From DATFPQ01 sp035264765 (GTDB taxonomy: Bacteria > Actinomycetota > Actinomycetes > Actinomycetales > Angustibacteraceae): a DNA stretch of 22,872 nt. The first letter of the stretch is position 1; every line of letters starts with the position of its first letter. A program made the translations under genes and the position numbers. A model generated the notes under the pieces. The model ran no database searches. It had not been told where the DNA came from and saw only the letters and a program-made list of their open reading frames with translations. This document shows, one piece after another, positions 16,721 through 22,872 of the stretch. The stretch is taken from assembly GCA_035264765.1 (NCBI GenBank), contig DATFPQ010000161.1, positions 1 through 22,872 of the forward strand, read 5' to 3'.

Positions 16721-18431
16721 GCCAGGGGCGGCCGCGGCCGTCGCTCTTGGCTGGCTCTTTCTGCTTGCCCTCGTGGCGGTCGGTACGGTGCCGTCGGCCA
16801 AGGCCGCGGACGCGCGCGGGACGCCGGAGGTGAAGGTTCAGTCGACCGGGTCCGCGGATGACCCGCGAGTGCGGGTCATCGCCGACTCCGGCGTCCGCGA
16901 CCCGGCTGAGGTCAGCGACCGGGACCTCGCCCTATCCGTGTCCGGCCGTCCGCTCGCCAGCCGTGCGGTGCCGCTGCTGTCGTCGAGCACGGACCTCGTC
17001 GTCGTCCTTGACACCAGCGCGGCCGGACTCGCGGGCTTCCGGTCCGGCGTCACGGACCTGTTGCTCGGGCTACCGGAGGGAGCCCGCACGGGGGTCGTCG
17101 CGGCGGGCGCACTCCCGCGGGTGTTGTCGCCGCTGTCGCCCGGCGCCACCGGTGCGCTGGCGCAGCTCAGCGTGCTGGACACGTCCGGGCAGGGCCAGCC
17201 GTCGGCGTCCGGAAGCGCCGCGGCTCAGACCAGCGCCCGCCGCTCGTCGGTCTCCGACGCTCTGGGCCTGGCGCTGTCCGCGCTGGGGCCGGCCGCGCCG
17301 GACGCGCGGCCCCGCGTCGTCGTCCTGAACACGAGCGCGCCTGACGCCGGAGGGGAGGCGGCCGCCGCAATGGGCGACCGGCTGCGTGCGGCGTCCGTGG
17401 TGTTGGACGTGGTCGGCGGGTCGGCCGCGTCCGAGTTCTGGGGTCCGGTGGCCGAGTCGACCGGCGGACGGCTGGTGGTGAGCGAGGCGGACCGCACGTC
17501 GGACGCCGTGACGCAGGTGTCGGACGGCCTGCGGCACACCTTCCTGGTGGCGTTCACGCGTCCCGGGACCGCGGAAGCGCAGGTCGCGCTGCGCGTGAAT
17601 GGTGCGGGCCGGGGAGCGGGCGCGACGGTTGCGCTCGATGCCGTCGGAGCGTCCGGCCGACCAGTCGCCCGCACGACGTCGGCGACTGACGACGCCGGGT
17701 CCGGCGGGACTGTGGCTCTCATCGCCGTCGTGGCGGCACTGCTCGCCGCGGCCGGTGCGCTGGTCTTCCAGTGGGACCGCCGCCGGCCCCATGGCAAGCA
17801 CGAGCCCGGTGCGCCGGTGCAAGACTTGATGACCCTGCTGACGGGCGGGCCGCAGCCGGCTACATCGGTTGTCGCGCCGCAAGCCGCTGAGTCGACGTCG
17901 GTACCTGGGCCGACCCCGGTTGCCGCGCCCCCGCCGGCCGAGTGGGGAGCATCGCAGCCCGAGCCGCACCCGCAGCCGACGCCCGAGGTCCGCGTCGAGG
18001 CCGCTCCAGTTGAGGCCGCTCCAGTTGAGCCCGCTCCCGTCGACACCGCTCCAGACGAGCGGGCGCCGCAGTCGCCCCCGCCGGCACCGACGCAGCCGGA
18101 GCTCCAACCAGAGCAGCGGCCCGCCCCCACGCCCGGACGGCATGAGCTCGTCGAGGTGGCAACGACACCCGCATCGACCACGGACGAGGGACCGAGGACC
18201 GACGAGCCGTCGGCGTCGGTCATCGATGCGGAGCGGCGGGCGCGTGCCGCCGGTGCGGCGGTCGCGGCGGCGGCACGTGCGGCGCGGGTGAGCCGGACGG
18301 TCGGGTCACCGCCCACGAGGCGGGCCCAGCACGCGGGGGCACGGCACCGGGCCGGCGCCGCTCCCCACGAGGACGAGAAACCGGATGCCGTTCCCGGCCG
18401 GGGGAGCGGCGCAGACCCGGCCAAGCCGTGA
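16692..18431 (+). CDS. Membrane protein with VWA-like ectodomain and proline-rich cytoplasmic tail
   Basis: The 579-residue product begins with a signal sequence (SPRRRRPGAAAAVALGWLFLLALVAVGTVPSAKA). The extracellular part has a Rossmann-like von Willebrand A pattern: TDLVVVLDTSAAGLAGFRSGVTDLLLGLPEGARTGVVAAG, then SDALGLALSAL...RPRVVVLNTSAPDAGG, then SVVLDVVGG. The metal-site DxSxS is degenerate (DTSAA), so metal binding is doubtful. A single transmembrane helix lies at about residues 340-360 (GTVALIAVVAALLAAAGALVF). The tail of about 215 residues is rich in Pro, Ala and Glu, with a 15-nt tandem repeat encoding APVE units. ATG at 16692 overlaps the sortase gene by 29 nt; GTG at 16674 would add 6 residues. 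VWA membrane proteins of this layout occur beside secretion and pilus genes, but none are seen here. Confidence 0.78.
   Translation: MSSSSPRRRRPGAAAAVALGWLFLLALVAVGTVPSAKAADARGTPEVKVQSTGSADDPRVRVIADSGVRDPAEVSDRDLALSVSGRPLASRAVPLLSSSTDLVVVLDTSAAGLAGFRSGVTDLLLGLPEGARTGVVAAGALPRVLSPLSPGATGALAQLSVLDTSGQGQPSASGSAAAQTSARRSSVSDALGLALSALGPAAPDARPRVVVLNTSAPDAGGEAAAAMGDRLRAASVVLDVVGGSAASEFWGPVAESTGGRLVVSEADRTSDAVTQVSDGLRHTFLVAFTRPGTAEAQVALRVNGAGRGAGATVALDAVGASGRPVARTTSATDDAGSGGTVALIAVVAALLAAAGALVFQWDRRRPHGKHEPGAPVQDLMTLLTGGPQPATSVVAPQAAESTSVPGPTPVAAPPPAEWGASQPEPHPQPTPEVRVEAAPVEAAPVEPAPVDTAPDERAPQSPPPAPTQPELQPEQRPAPTPGRHELVEVATTPASTTDEGPRTDEPSASVIDAERRARAAGAAVAAAARAARVSRTVGSPPTRRAQHAGARHRAGAAPHEDEKPDAVPGRGSGADPAKP
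17997..18056 (+). repeat. 15-nt tandem repeat in the VWA protein tail
   Basis: Four units of 15 nt lie at 17997-18011, 18012-18026, 18027-18041 and 18042-18056. Units 1 and 2 are identical, and 3 and 4 diverge. In frame they encode the repeated pentapeptide EAAPV and variants. The repeat sits in the proline-rich cytoplasmic tail and is a likely site of length variation. Confidence 0.75.
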
Positions 18432-18473
18432 GCCCCACCGGGCTCGCCGGCCCCTCTCTCGCGGGGTCGCCGG
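18430..18473. terminator. Two adjacent hairpins between convergent genes
   Basis: GAGCCC (18430-18435) and GGGCTC (18440-18445) form a 6-bp stem overlapping the VWA gene stop. A second stem, CCGGCCCC (18447-18454) with GGGG (18463-18466) and CCGG (18470-18473), has a 3-nt bulge. The gap separates the VWA gene from the minus-strand 74-residue gene, so these could act as a bidirectional terminator. Confidence 0.5.
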
Positions 18474-18528
18474 CTTTCCGGCACCACCGCAGCCCTGAGG
18501 CCCGGAGCGAACGCCTGGATCGCTATTG

Positions 18529-18753
18529 CTACTGCTCCAGGGCGGCCGCGACCTCGCACGCCTCGAGCATCGCCTGGGCCAGGGCCCGCGCGACCTCCAG
18601 GTCGAGTTCCTGGCCGCCCTGCCGACCGTCGGGCATCAGCGACCCCAAACTCAGCGCGAAATCGCCAGAGTCGGTCTGACGCAGGCTGACCCGCGCGCCG
18701 CCGTTCTCGAGCTTGCCGTCCCCGATCAGCCAGATGCGCTGGACCTCGACCAC
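18529..18753 (-). CDS. Small conserved-looking acidic protein downstream of the kinase
   Basis: I do not recognise this 74-residue protein. It begins VVEVQRIWLIGDGKLENGGARVSLRQTDSGDFALSLGSLMPDGR, a strand-rich pattern, and ends in an amphipathic helix (ELDLEVARALAQAMLEACEVAAALEQ). There is no signal or membrane segment. A very strong AGGAGG site 6 nt before the GTG overlaps the kinase stop codon TAG, so it is surely translated and coupled to the kinase. Its position suggests an accessory or substrate protein of the kinase, which is an inference. Confidence 0.8.
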   Translation of the reverse strand: MVEVQRIWLIGDGKLENGGARVSLRQTDSGDFALSLGSLMPDGRQGGQELDLEVARALAQAMLEACEVAAALEQ

Positions 18754-18756
18754 GAG

Positions 18757-19887
18757 CTACCTCCTGCTGGACCCCGCGCCGACCTGTTGGCCGACGACGT
18801 TACTGCTGCTACGGAATTCTGCCGCGGACGCTTCCTCGGACGCCGCCTCCAAGGCCGCCTCGCGCGCGGCCTGTCGTGCCGCCACGTCGTCCAGGACGGT
18901 GCCCAGGGTCGCGTAGAGCTCGTCCACCCCGGGCCGTGCCTCGGGGTCCGGCTGCAGGCAGCTCTCGATCGCGGCCCTGAGAGTGCGTGGCAGCCGACGT
19001 CTCCAGTACCGCAGCGGCGGCGCTGGTCGCAGCAGCTGGAGGTACCCGTGCTGGGCGCCGTAGATTTCGTCCTCGGCCTCGTCCAAGGGCGCGAACGGGG
19101 GCTCACCGGTAGCCGCCTCGTACATCGTCGCGCCGATCCCCCAGACGTCGGTGGCCGCCGACATGATGCCCCCGGCGGCCTGCTCGGGCGCCATGTAGTG
19201 CCGAGTGCCCCGCCCGCCCCGGGCGGGACCCGGTGCGCGTGCCAGGCTCAGGTCGATCAGCTTGACGATGCCGCCCTCGGCCATGATGTTGGCCGGCCGG
19301 ATGTCCAGGTGCAGGACGCCCTCGGCGTGCAGGTAGTGCAGCGCGGAGCACAGGTGCCGCCCCAGGTGCGCCAGGTCCTCGACCGTGTACCTGCGCAGCC
19401 GATCCTCGATCGCCTCCTCCAACGTCGTGCCCGGGATGGTCTGCAGGATCAGCGTCGGCTGCGGCTCCTCCAGGACCTCCCAGCACCGGACCAGGTGCGG
19501 ATGGCCTAGCCGCAGCAGCGTCTGGCCCTCGTGCTGGAGCCGGTCGACGACCCGGCGAACCTCGCGGCGGTCCGGTCGGACCACCTTCGCGATGCAGCTG
19601 CACAGCCGCTCGTCGCTGAAGACCTCGTACACGTCCAGGGCCTGGCCGCGGTTGATGTGGTTCTTCACCCGGTAGCCGGGCGCCAGCTCCCAGCCCTCCG
19701 GAAACGTCGGCGGCCCCTCGGGCTCGCAGTCCTGGTCGGAGTGGTCGGCGGCGAGCTCGGGGGAGCGGTCGGCGGCGAGCTCGGGGGAGCGGTCGGCGGA
19801 GCGGTCGGGGTCGGCCCCGCTCGCTGGGCCGACCAGGCGGACGGTGCCGGGATCCAGGTCAAGGAGCTTGCCATTCAGCGACGTCAC
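18757..19887 (-). CDS. Atypical Ser/Thr protein kinase
   Basis: This cytoplasmic Hanks-type kinase has 376 residues and no transmembrane helix. The kinase domain spans about 70-330. Lys101 (CIAKVV), Glu120 (LQHEGQ), Asp195 and Asn200 (LHLDIRPANIM) and Asp212 (LIDLSLAR) are all present, and APE is at 233-235, so activity is possible. The unusual points are a glycine loop reduced to INRGQALDVYEVF, HLD instead of HRD (no RD arginine), and DLS instead of DFG. The N-terminal 70 residues are disordered and contain a 24-nt tandem repeat. The C-terminal 50 residues form an Ala/Glu/Arg-rich helix and a Ser/Gly tail. GTG at 19887 has GAGAGGA upstream, within and just after the exporter stop (13-nt gap). 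The longer open frame runs backwards into the exporter gene and is not used. Confidence 0.87.
   Translation of the reverse strand: MTSLNGKLLDLDPGTVRLVGPASGADPDRSADRSPELAADRSPELAADHSDQDCEPEGPPTFPEGWELAPGYRVKNHINRGQALDVYEVFSDERLCSCIAKVVRPDRREVRRVVDRLQHEGQTLLRLGHPHLVRCWEVLEEPQPTLILQTIPGTTLEEAIEDRLRRYTVEDLAHLGRHLCSALHYLHAEGVLHLDIRPANIMAEGGIVKLIDLSLARAPGPARGGRGTRHYMAPEQAAGGIMSAATDVWGIGATMYEAATGEPPFAPLDEAEDEIYGAQHGYLQLLRPAPPLRYWRRRLPRTLRAAIESCLQPDPEARPGVDELYATLGTVLDDVAARQAAREAALEAASEEASAAEFRSSSNVVGQQVGAGSSRR
19743..19803 (-). repeat. 24-nt tandem repeat in the kinase N-terminus
   Basis: Two identical 24-nt units lie at 19743-19766 and 19767-19790, followed by a partial third that degenerates. The unit is a multiple of three, so it encodes an 8-residue repeat (ADRSPELA) in the disordered N-terminus. 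The Ser-Pro in each copy is a possible phosphorylation site. Confidence 0.8.
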
Positions 19888-19900
19888 GACAGGCGTCCTC

Positions 19901-22072
19901 TCATCGTGCGGGGCGCAAGGGGGTCGGAGCGACGGGACCATCGGTTGGGGCGTTGGCAGACGTCGCGGCGGACGCCTCGGAAGCTTCGGGCGCCGAGTCT
20001 GGGCGGACGGTTGCCGTCCGGCCGCGTGCGAAGTCGCCCCGTAGGACGCGTGCTCCGGCGTTTTGCTGCCCCATGCCGGCAAGCCGCCACAGCTCCCGGT
20101 AGCGCCCGCCGCGGCGGAGCAGCTCCACGTGGGTTCCGCGCTCGATGACCCGTCCGTGGTCCAGGACCAGGATCTGGGTCGCCTCGCGTACCGTCGCCAG
20201 GTTGTGGGAGACGATGATCGTCGCCCGGCCGGCCATCAGCCGGCGCAGCGGCTCGAGGATCCGGTCGGCCGACCCGGCGTCCAGACCTGTGGTGGGCTCG
20301 TCGAGGACGAGCACCGGTGCGTTCCGGAGCATCGCGCGGGCGATGGCGAGACGCTGGCACTGCCCGCCGGACAGCCGACGCCCACGCTCGCCGATCCGCG
20401 AGTCGTACCCATCCGGAAGGGCGACGATGAAGTTGTGGGCGTCCGCCTCGCGCGCGGCCTGCTCGATCTGCGCGTCGGTGGCTCCCGGCAGGCCGTACGC
20501 GATGTTGTCCCGGACGGTGCCGTCAAGGACAAGGGTCTCCTGCAGCAGCACGGCGATGTTGGCCCGCAGTGACTCCAGCGTGACGTCCCGGACATCGTGA
20601 CCGTCCAGCCGGACGGACCCGGCGTCGGCGTCGTAGAAGCGCAGCAGCAGCTTGACGATGGTGGACTTTCCCGCGCCGCTCGCCCCGACCAGGGCGACGA
20701 CGTCGCCCGGTGCCACGGTGAAGGACACGTCGTCCAGGGCCGGTTGGGGCCGGTCCGGGTAGCTGAACCGGACGGAGTCGAGTTCGAGCCGCCCCTGCAC
20801 GCGTCCGAGGGCGACCGCGTCCGGGCGGTCCTCGACCCCCGGGCGCTCATCGAGCACCTCGAGCACCCGCTCGGCACCGGCCGACGCGGAGTAGGCGGCG
20901 TTCAGCAGGCTGCCCAGCCCGCGCACCGGGCTGTAGAGCTGGCTCAGCAAAGCCAGGAAGGCGAGCAGCCCCCCGACCGTCAGGGCATTCTGCGACACCA
21001 GCCAAGCACCCGCACCCAGCACCATCAACAGTCCCGCGACCTCGATCAGATCGACGACCGGGGAGTACACACAGCGGAGCTTGGCTGACCGCATCTCGGC
21101 CCGGTACTTGCCCTCCACCTCCTGGTGGAACCGCTCGGTCTCGTGCTCCGAACGGCCGTAGGCCTGGACCAGCGAGATGTTGCTCAGGATCTGCTCGGCA
21201 ACACTTGCGATAGCGCCGGAGCGACGCTGCTTCTCACGCGAGATCTCCTTGATTCGGCGGGAGAAGTAGCGAGCCGTGAGCCAGAACAGCGGGCAGATGA
21301 TGAGCGAGACCAGGGCGAGCTGCCACTGCAGGAAGAAGAGCGCGCCGCAGAAGAACACCAGCTGGAGGACCTTGTAGACCAGGTCGGTGGTCCCCGAGAC
21401 GATGAATCCCTCGATGGCCGCCACGTCGCCGGACAGCCGGGAGAGCACGTCACCGAGCCGGCTGCGCGAGAAGAACTCCGGGGACAGGGTCTGCAGGTGG
21501 CGGATCACGTGCAACCGCAGGTCGACCAGGAACCGCTGGCTGAGCCAGGTGGACAGCATCCGGTCCGTGCCGGACACCGCGTTCTCCACGACGGTGAGGC
21601 CGACGTAGATGAGGGCGACCCAGATGAACAGGTCGAAGCGGCGGGGGACGAGGATGTCGTCCACGACGACCTTGAGCATGAGGATGCTGGCGGTCGTCAT
21701 GGCGGGCCCGGCAGCAGCGAGCAGGAACGCGACAGTCAACCACTTCTTGCGCGGTGCTGCGAACGGCCAGAACCGACGGAACAGCACGCGGAGCTTGAGC
21801 TCTTTGGTCTGGGGCTCCTCGCGGTGTGCGTGCCGGGAGCGACGTCGTGCGTCTGCGGTCCCGGCGGCCGACTCGGGCGTGGCCCCTGTGACGTAGGCGG
21901 CTTCAGTGGACTGCGCGCCGCTGGCGGCGCTGCGGCTCAGCGGCCTTGCAGGGCTGCTCAGCTCGGCCTCCGCGGCACGGCGGACCGCCGCCCCCACGGC
22001 ACTGGCCCGACGCGTCTCGGCGGAGTCGGGCGACGTCGTCGCCGACACGGGTCTCCGCCTTCGGTCCAGCAC
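19901..22072 (-). CDS. ABC exporter, fused transmembrane and ATPase domains
   Basis: This is a half-size type IV ABC exporter of 723 residues that works as a dimer. A polar N-terminal extension of about 90 residues is rich in Ala, Arg and Ser. The six-helix domain covers about 100-410, with FFSRSRLGDVLSRLSGDVAAIEGF as the coupling region and SLVQAYGRSEHETERF. The nucleotide-binding domain has Walker A GASGAGKST (about 460), Q-loop LLQETLVLDG, signature LSGGQCQRLAIARAML (about 566), Walker B VLVLDEPTTGLD (about 590) and H-loop IIVSHNLATV. The C-terminus carries a 50-residue Ala/Thr/Pro-rich tail. GTG at 22072 has AAAGGA upstream, and TAGCGT at 22101-22106 is a possible -10. Substrate type cannot be told; lipid, drug and peptide exporters share this form. 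The kinase gene follows after 13 nt. Confidence 0.92.
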   Translation of the reverse strand: MLDRRRRPVSATTSPDSAETRRASAVGAAVRRAAEAELSSPARPLSRSAASGAQSTEAAYVTGATPESAAGTADARRRSRHAHREEPQTKELKLRVLFRRFWPFAAPRKKWLTVAFLLAAAGPAMTTASILMLKVVVDDILVPRRFDLFIWVALIYVGLTVVENAVSGTDRMLSTWLSQRFLVDLRLHVIRHLQTLSPEFFSRSRLGDVLSRLSGDVAAIEGFIVSGTTDLVYKVLQLVFFCGALFFLQWQLALVSLIICPLFWLTARYFSRRIKEISREKQRRSGAIASVAEQILSNISLVQAYGRSEHETERFHQEVEGKYRAEMRSAKLRCVYSPVVDLIEVAGLLMVLGAGAWLVSQNALTVGGLLAFLALLSQLYSPVRGLGSLLNAAYSASAGAERVLEVLDERPGVEDRPDAVALGRVQGRLELDSVRFSYPDRPQPALDDVSFTVAPGDVVALVGASGAGKSTIVKLLLRFYDADAGSVRLDGHDVRDVTLESLRANIAVLLQETLVLDGTVRDNIAYGLPGATDAQIEQAAREADAHNFIVALPDGYDSRIGERGRRLSGGQCQRLAIARAMLRNAPVLVLDEPTTGLDAGSADRILEPLRRLMAGRATIIVSHNLATVREATQILVLDHGRVIERGTHVELLRRGGRYRELWRLAGMGQQNAGARVLRGDFARGRTATVRPDSAPEASEASAATSANAPTDGPVAPTPLRPAR

Positions 22073-22145
22073 GGTTCGTCCTTTCGGTCCAGTCGTTCCT
22101 ACGCTACGGTGCGGCGCGCCTGCTTGGGGCGCCCTTTCGACGGCA

Positions 22146-22185
22146 GTGCGGGTGGGTCCCCGGCTTCCCGGGAACCCACCCGCAC
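22146..22185 (-). terminator. Long hairpin between the basic peptide gene and the exporter
   Basis: An outer 12-bp stem (22146-22157 with 22174-22185) is followed, after one mismatch, by 5 more pairs and a CTTC loop. On the minus strand it starts 12 nt after the stop codon of the 46-residue ORF. No T-run follows. It could terminate the short transcript or only attenuate it before the exporter operon. Confidence 0.75.
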
Positions 22186-22196
22186 GTCGACGCGAC

Positions 22197-22337
22197 TCAG
22201 TAGCTGCCGTGGCCGCTCTTGCTGCGGCTCTTGCTCCTGCTGCGGCTCTTGCTGGTCGTGGTCGTCGTCGTGGTGTTCTTGTGGTGGCGGCGGTTGTGCT
22301 TCCGCCGGCCGTGGTCGTACGAGCTCAGGTGTCCCAT
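22197..22337 (-). CDS. 46-residue very basic Ser/Arg/Lys/His/Thr-rich peptide
   Basis: The short frame begins at ATG 22335-22337 and ends with TGA at 22197-22199. AGAGGAGAT lies 4 nt before the ATG, an excellent Shine-Dalgarno site. The product begins MGHLSSYDHGRRKHNRRHHK, continues with N and seven threonines, then SKSRSRSKSRSKS, and ends GHGSY. It has about 15 Lys/Arg, 6-7 His and a single acidic residue, so the charge is strongly positive. There is no membrane segment and no Cys. A terminator-like hairpin follows directly, which supports a separate small gene. The composition would suit nucleic-acid or polyanion binding, but low-complexity chance ORFs must be kept in mind. I know no family for it. 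Confidence 0.7.
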   Translation of the reverse strand: MGHLSSYDHGRRKHNRRHHKNTTTTTTTSKSRSRSKSRSKSGHGSY

Positions 22338-22465
22338 CGCGATCTCCTCTGAAGTGCTGCCAGATCGATGTGCGCGCTTTGTCCGACAGCACTAATGCCG
22401 CGTGCAAAGCAGTGCGGTTGGACTGCGTCCCAAGGGGTCTGGGTCCCAAGTCCGCCCGGGTCGGA

Positions 22466-22483
22466 CCGACGACGTTTCGTCGG
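22466..22483. repeat. 7-bp dyad with a 4-nt centre
   Basis: CCGACGA and TCGTCGG flank CGTT. If the minus-strand promoter at 22494-22521 is real, this stem lies at the very 5' end of its transcript. Otherwise it may be an operator. Confidence 0.45.
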
Positions 22484-22493
22484 TGTGAACAGA

Positions 22494-22521
22494 ATTATTC
22501 GGGGGCGTGACGGGGACGCAA
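22494..22521 (-). promoter_or_regulatory. Candidate promoter for the basic peptide gene
   Basis: On the minus strand TTGCGT (22516-22521) and AATAAT (22494-22499) are 16 nt apart. This AT-rich box stands out in a GC-rich genome. Initiation near 22487 would give a leader of about 150 nt before the 46-residue ORF. Confidence 0.45.
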
Positions 22522-22547
22522 GCGGTTCGGAGAAAGAATCTTGTTGA

Positions 22548-22564
22548 GGGTGAAAATATCACCC
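22548..22564. promoter_or_regulatory. Operator-like palindrome GGGTGAAAATATCACCC
   Basis: GGGTGA and TCACCC are perfect arms around AAATA. It lies just upstream of the minus-strand promoter candidate, and the AT-rich centre is typical of a dimeric repressor or activator site. The binding protein is unknown. Confidence 0.5.
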
Positions 22565-22759
22565 ACGGGTACCGTTCACGACGTTCGGTCGCCGTTTTGG
22601 TCACTGGACGTAGCCGCTGTGAGCGCGCTGTGCGCCGTCTGGCCAACGCCCGGCAGACGGCGCCAAGCGCGGTCCGGAGGGCTCGAAAGGCCCGTTGCTG
22701 CGTCATTTCGGACAGATCGCTCAACAACACGGTCAGGGTATGCGATCGGTGTGGCCGAA

Positions 22760-22809
22760 GGGTAGTAGTACCTTGGTACTACCCTGAGTAGTCGCCAGAC
22801 TGACATAAT
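22760..22809 (+). promoter_or_regulatory. GTAGT/ACTAC operator cluster with CATAAT -10 box
   Basis: GTAGT occurs at 22762-22766, 22765-22769 and 22788-22792, and ACTAC at 22778-22782. They make two dyads: GTAGTACC-TT-GGTACTAC (22765-22782) and ACTAC-CCTGA-GTAGT (22778-22792). CATAAT at 22804-22809 begins 11 nt after the cluster, so a bound regulator would cover the -35 region as a class II activator does. The promoter points right, to a gene beyond the window. Confidence 0.6.
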
Positions 22810-22839
22810 GTTGCTTATCGGCGTTACAGGGACGCGCTT

Positions 22840-22854
22840 CCAGACGGCGTCTGG
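22840..22854. repeat. 15-nt perfect palindrome near the right edge
   Basis: CCAGACG and CGTCTGG flank a single G. It lies about 25 nt after the expected start of transcription from the 22804-22809 box, so it could be an operator in the leader of the next gene. Confidence 0.4.
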
Positions 22855-22872
22855 GCGCCGAGTCGGGACAGC

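Larger units (their letters stand above)
22338..22872. other. Gene-poor intergenic region with several dyads
   Basis: No convincing coding sequence was found in these 535 bases. The only sizeable plus-strand frame (22507-22791) is Arg-rich, has no Shine-Dalgarno site and runs through the operator cluster. The region is less GC-rich than the genes beside it and holds four dyads, one minus-strand promoter candidate and one plus-strand promoter candidate. It seems to be the control region between the minus-strand peptide gene and an unseen rightward gene. Confidence 0.6.

Noticed and set aside
19888..20082. Longer kinase N-terminus starting at 20082
   Set aside because: It would overlap the exporter 3' end by about 180 nt and has an Arg/Pro-rich shadow composition; GTG 19887 has a Shine-Dalgarno site and correct spacing.
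21125..22510. Long plus-strand open frame opposite the exporter and the basic peptide
   Set aside because: It has no Shine-Dalgarno site, a composition typical of an antisense frame, and lies across two better-supported minus-strand genes and a terminator hairpin.
22507..22791. 94-codon plus-strand frame with CDRCGRR (zinc-ribbon-like) near its end
   Set aside because: It has no ribosome site and an Arg-rich composition, and it runs through the GTAGT/ACTAC operator cluster. Only one CxxC pair is seen.

Overview
The window is a 22.9-kb piece of a high-GC actinomycete (Actinomycetota) chromosome. The evidence is very high GC with strong third-position bias, frequent GTG starts with ATGA/GTGA overlaps, a tRNA gene without an encoded CCA, and a gene order that matches the Mycobacterium tuberculosis Rv1822-Rv1832 block from memory: pgsA2, DUF881, small basic protein, DUF881, gcvH, garA, ftsR (MerR), bifunctional nuclease, MerR, gcvP. 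A lineage near the Frankiales, Geodermatophilales or Propionibacteriales seems likely, but the sequence alone does not settle this.

Positions 1-7436 are core genome. They hold the 3' part of the ribosome-assembly GTPase gene der, a convergent tRNA-Pro(GGG) with its terminator, and a tightly packed plus-strand series: CDP-alcohol phosphatidyltransferase, DUF881, Sbp, DUF881, gcvH, an FHA protein of the GarA type, the MerR regulator FtsR, a bifunctional nuclease and a second MerR regulator. Positions 7437-10714 hold gcvP (glycine decarboxylase) behind a glycine riboswitch. The riboswitch looks like a single aptamer followed by a reduced 'ghost' hairpin. A 21-bp inverted repeat closes the gcvP unit.

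Positions 10824-14430 hold a HAD phosphatase, a divergent GCS2-type carboxylate-amine ligase, and a minus-strand pair: a histidine phosphatase and an unusual two-domain protein. Positions 14674-18431 hold three overlapping plus-strand genes for the cell envelope: a secreted protein with two copies of an all-helical domain, a lipoprotein class F sortase, and a membrane protein with a VWA-like ectodomain and a proline-rich tail.

Positions 18529-22337 are read on the minus strand. In transcription order they are a 46-residue very basic peptide that is easy to miss, a hairpin, an ABC exporter, an atypical Ser/Thr kinase and a 74-residue protein. The last three are tightly coupled. Positions 22338-22872 have no convincing gene but carry several dyads, including a GTAGT/ACTAC repeat cluster just upstream of a -10-like box that points out of the window.

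The best candidates for something undescribed are the basic peptide/exporter/kinase/small-protein cluster, the secreted repeat protein/class F sortase/VWA cluster, and a GGAGCAAC motif concentrated in intergenic dyads. No phage genes, transposases or CRISPR arrays were seen.
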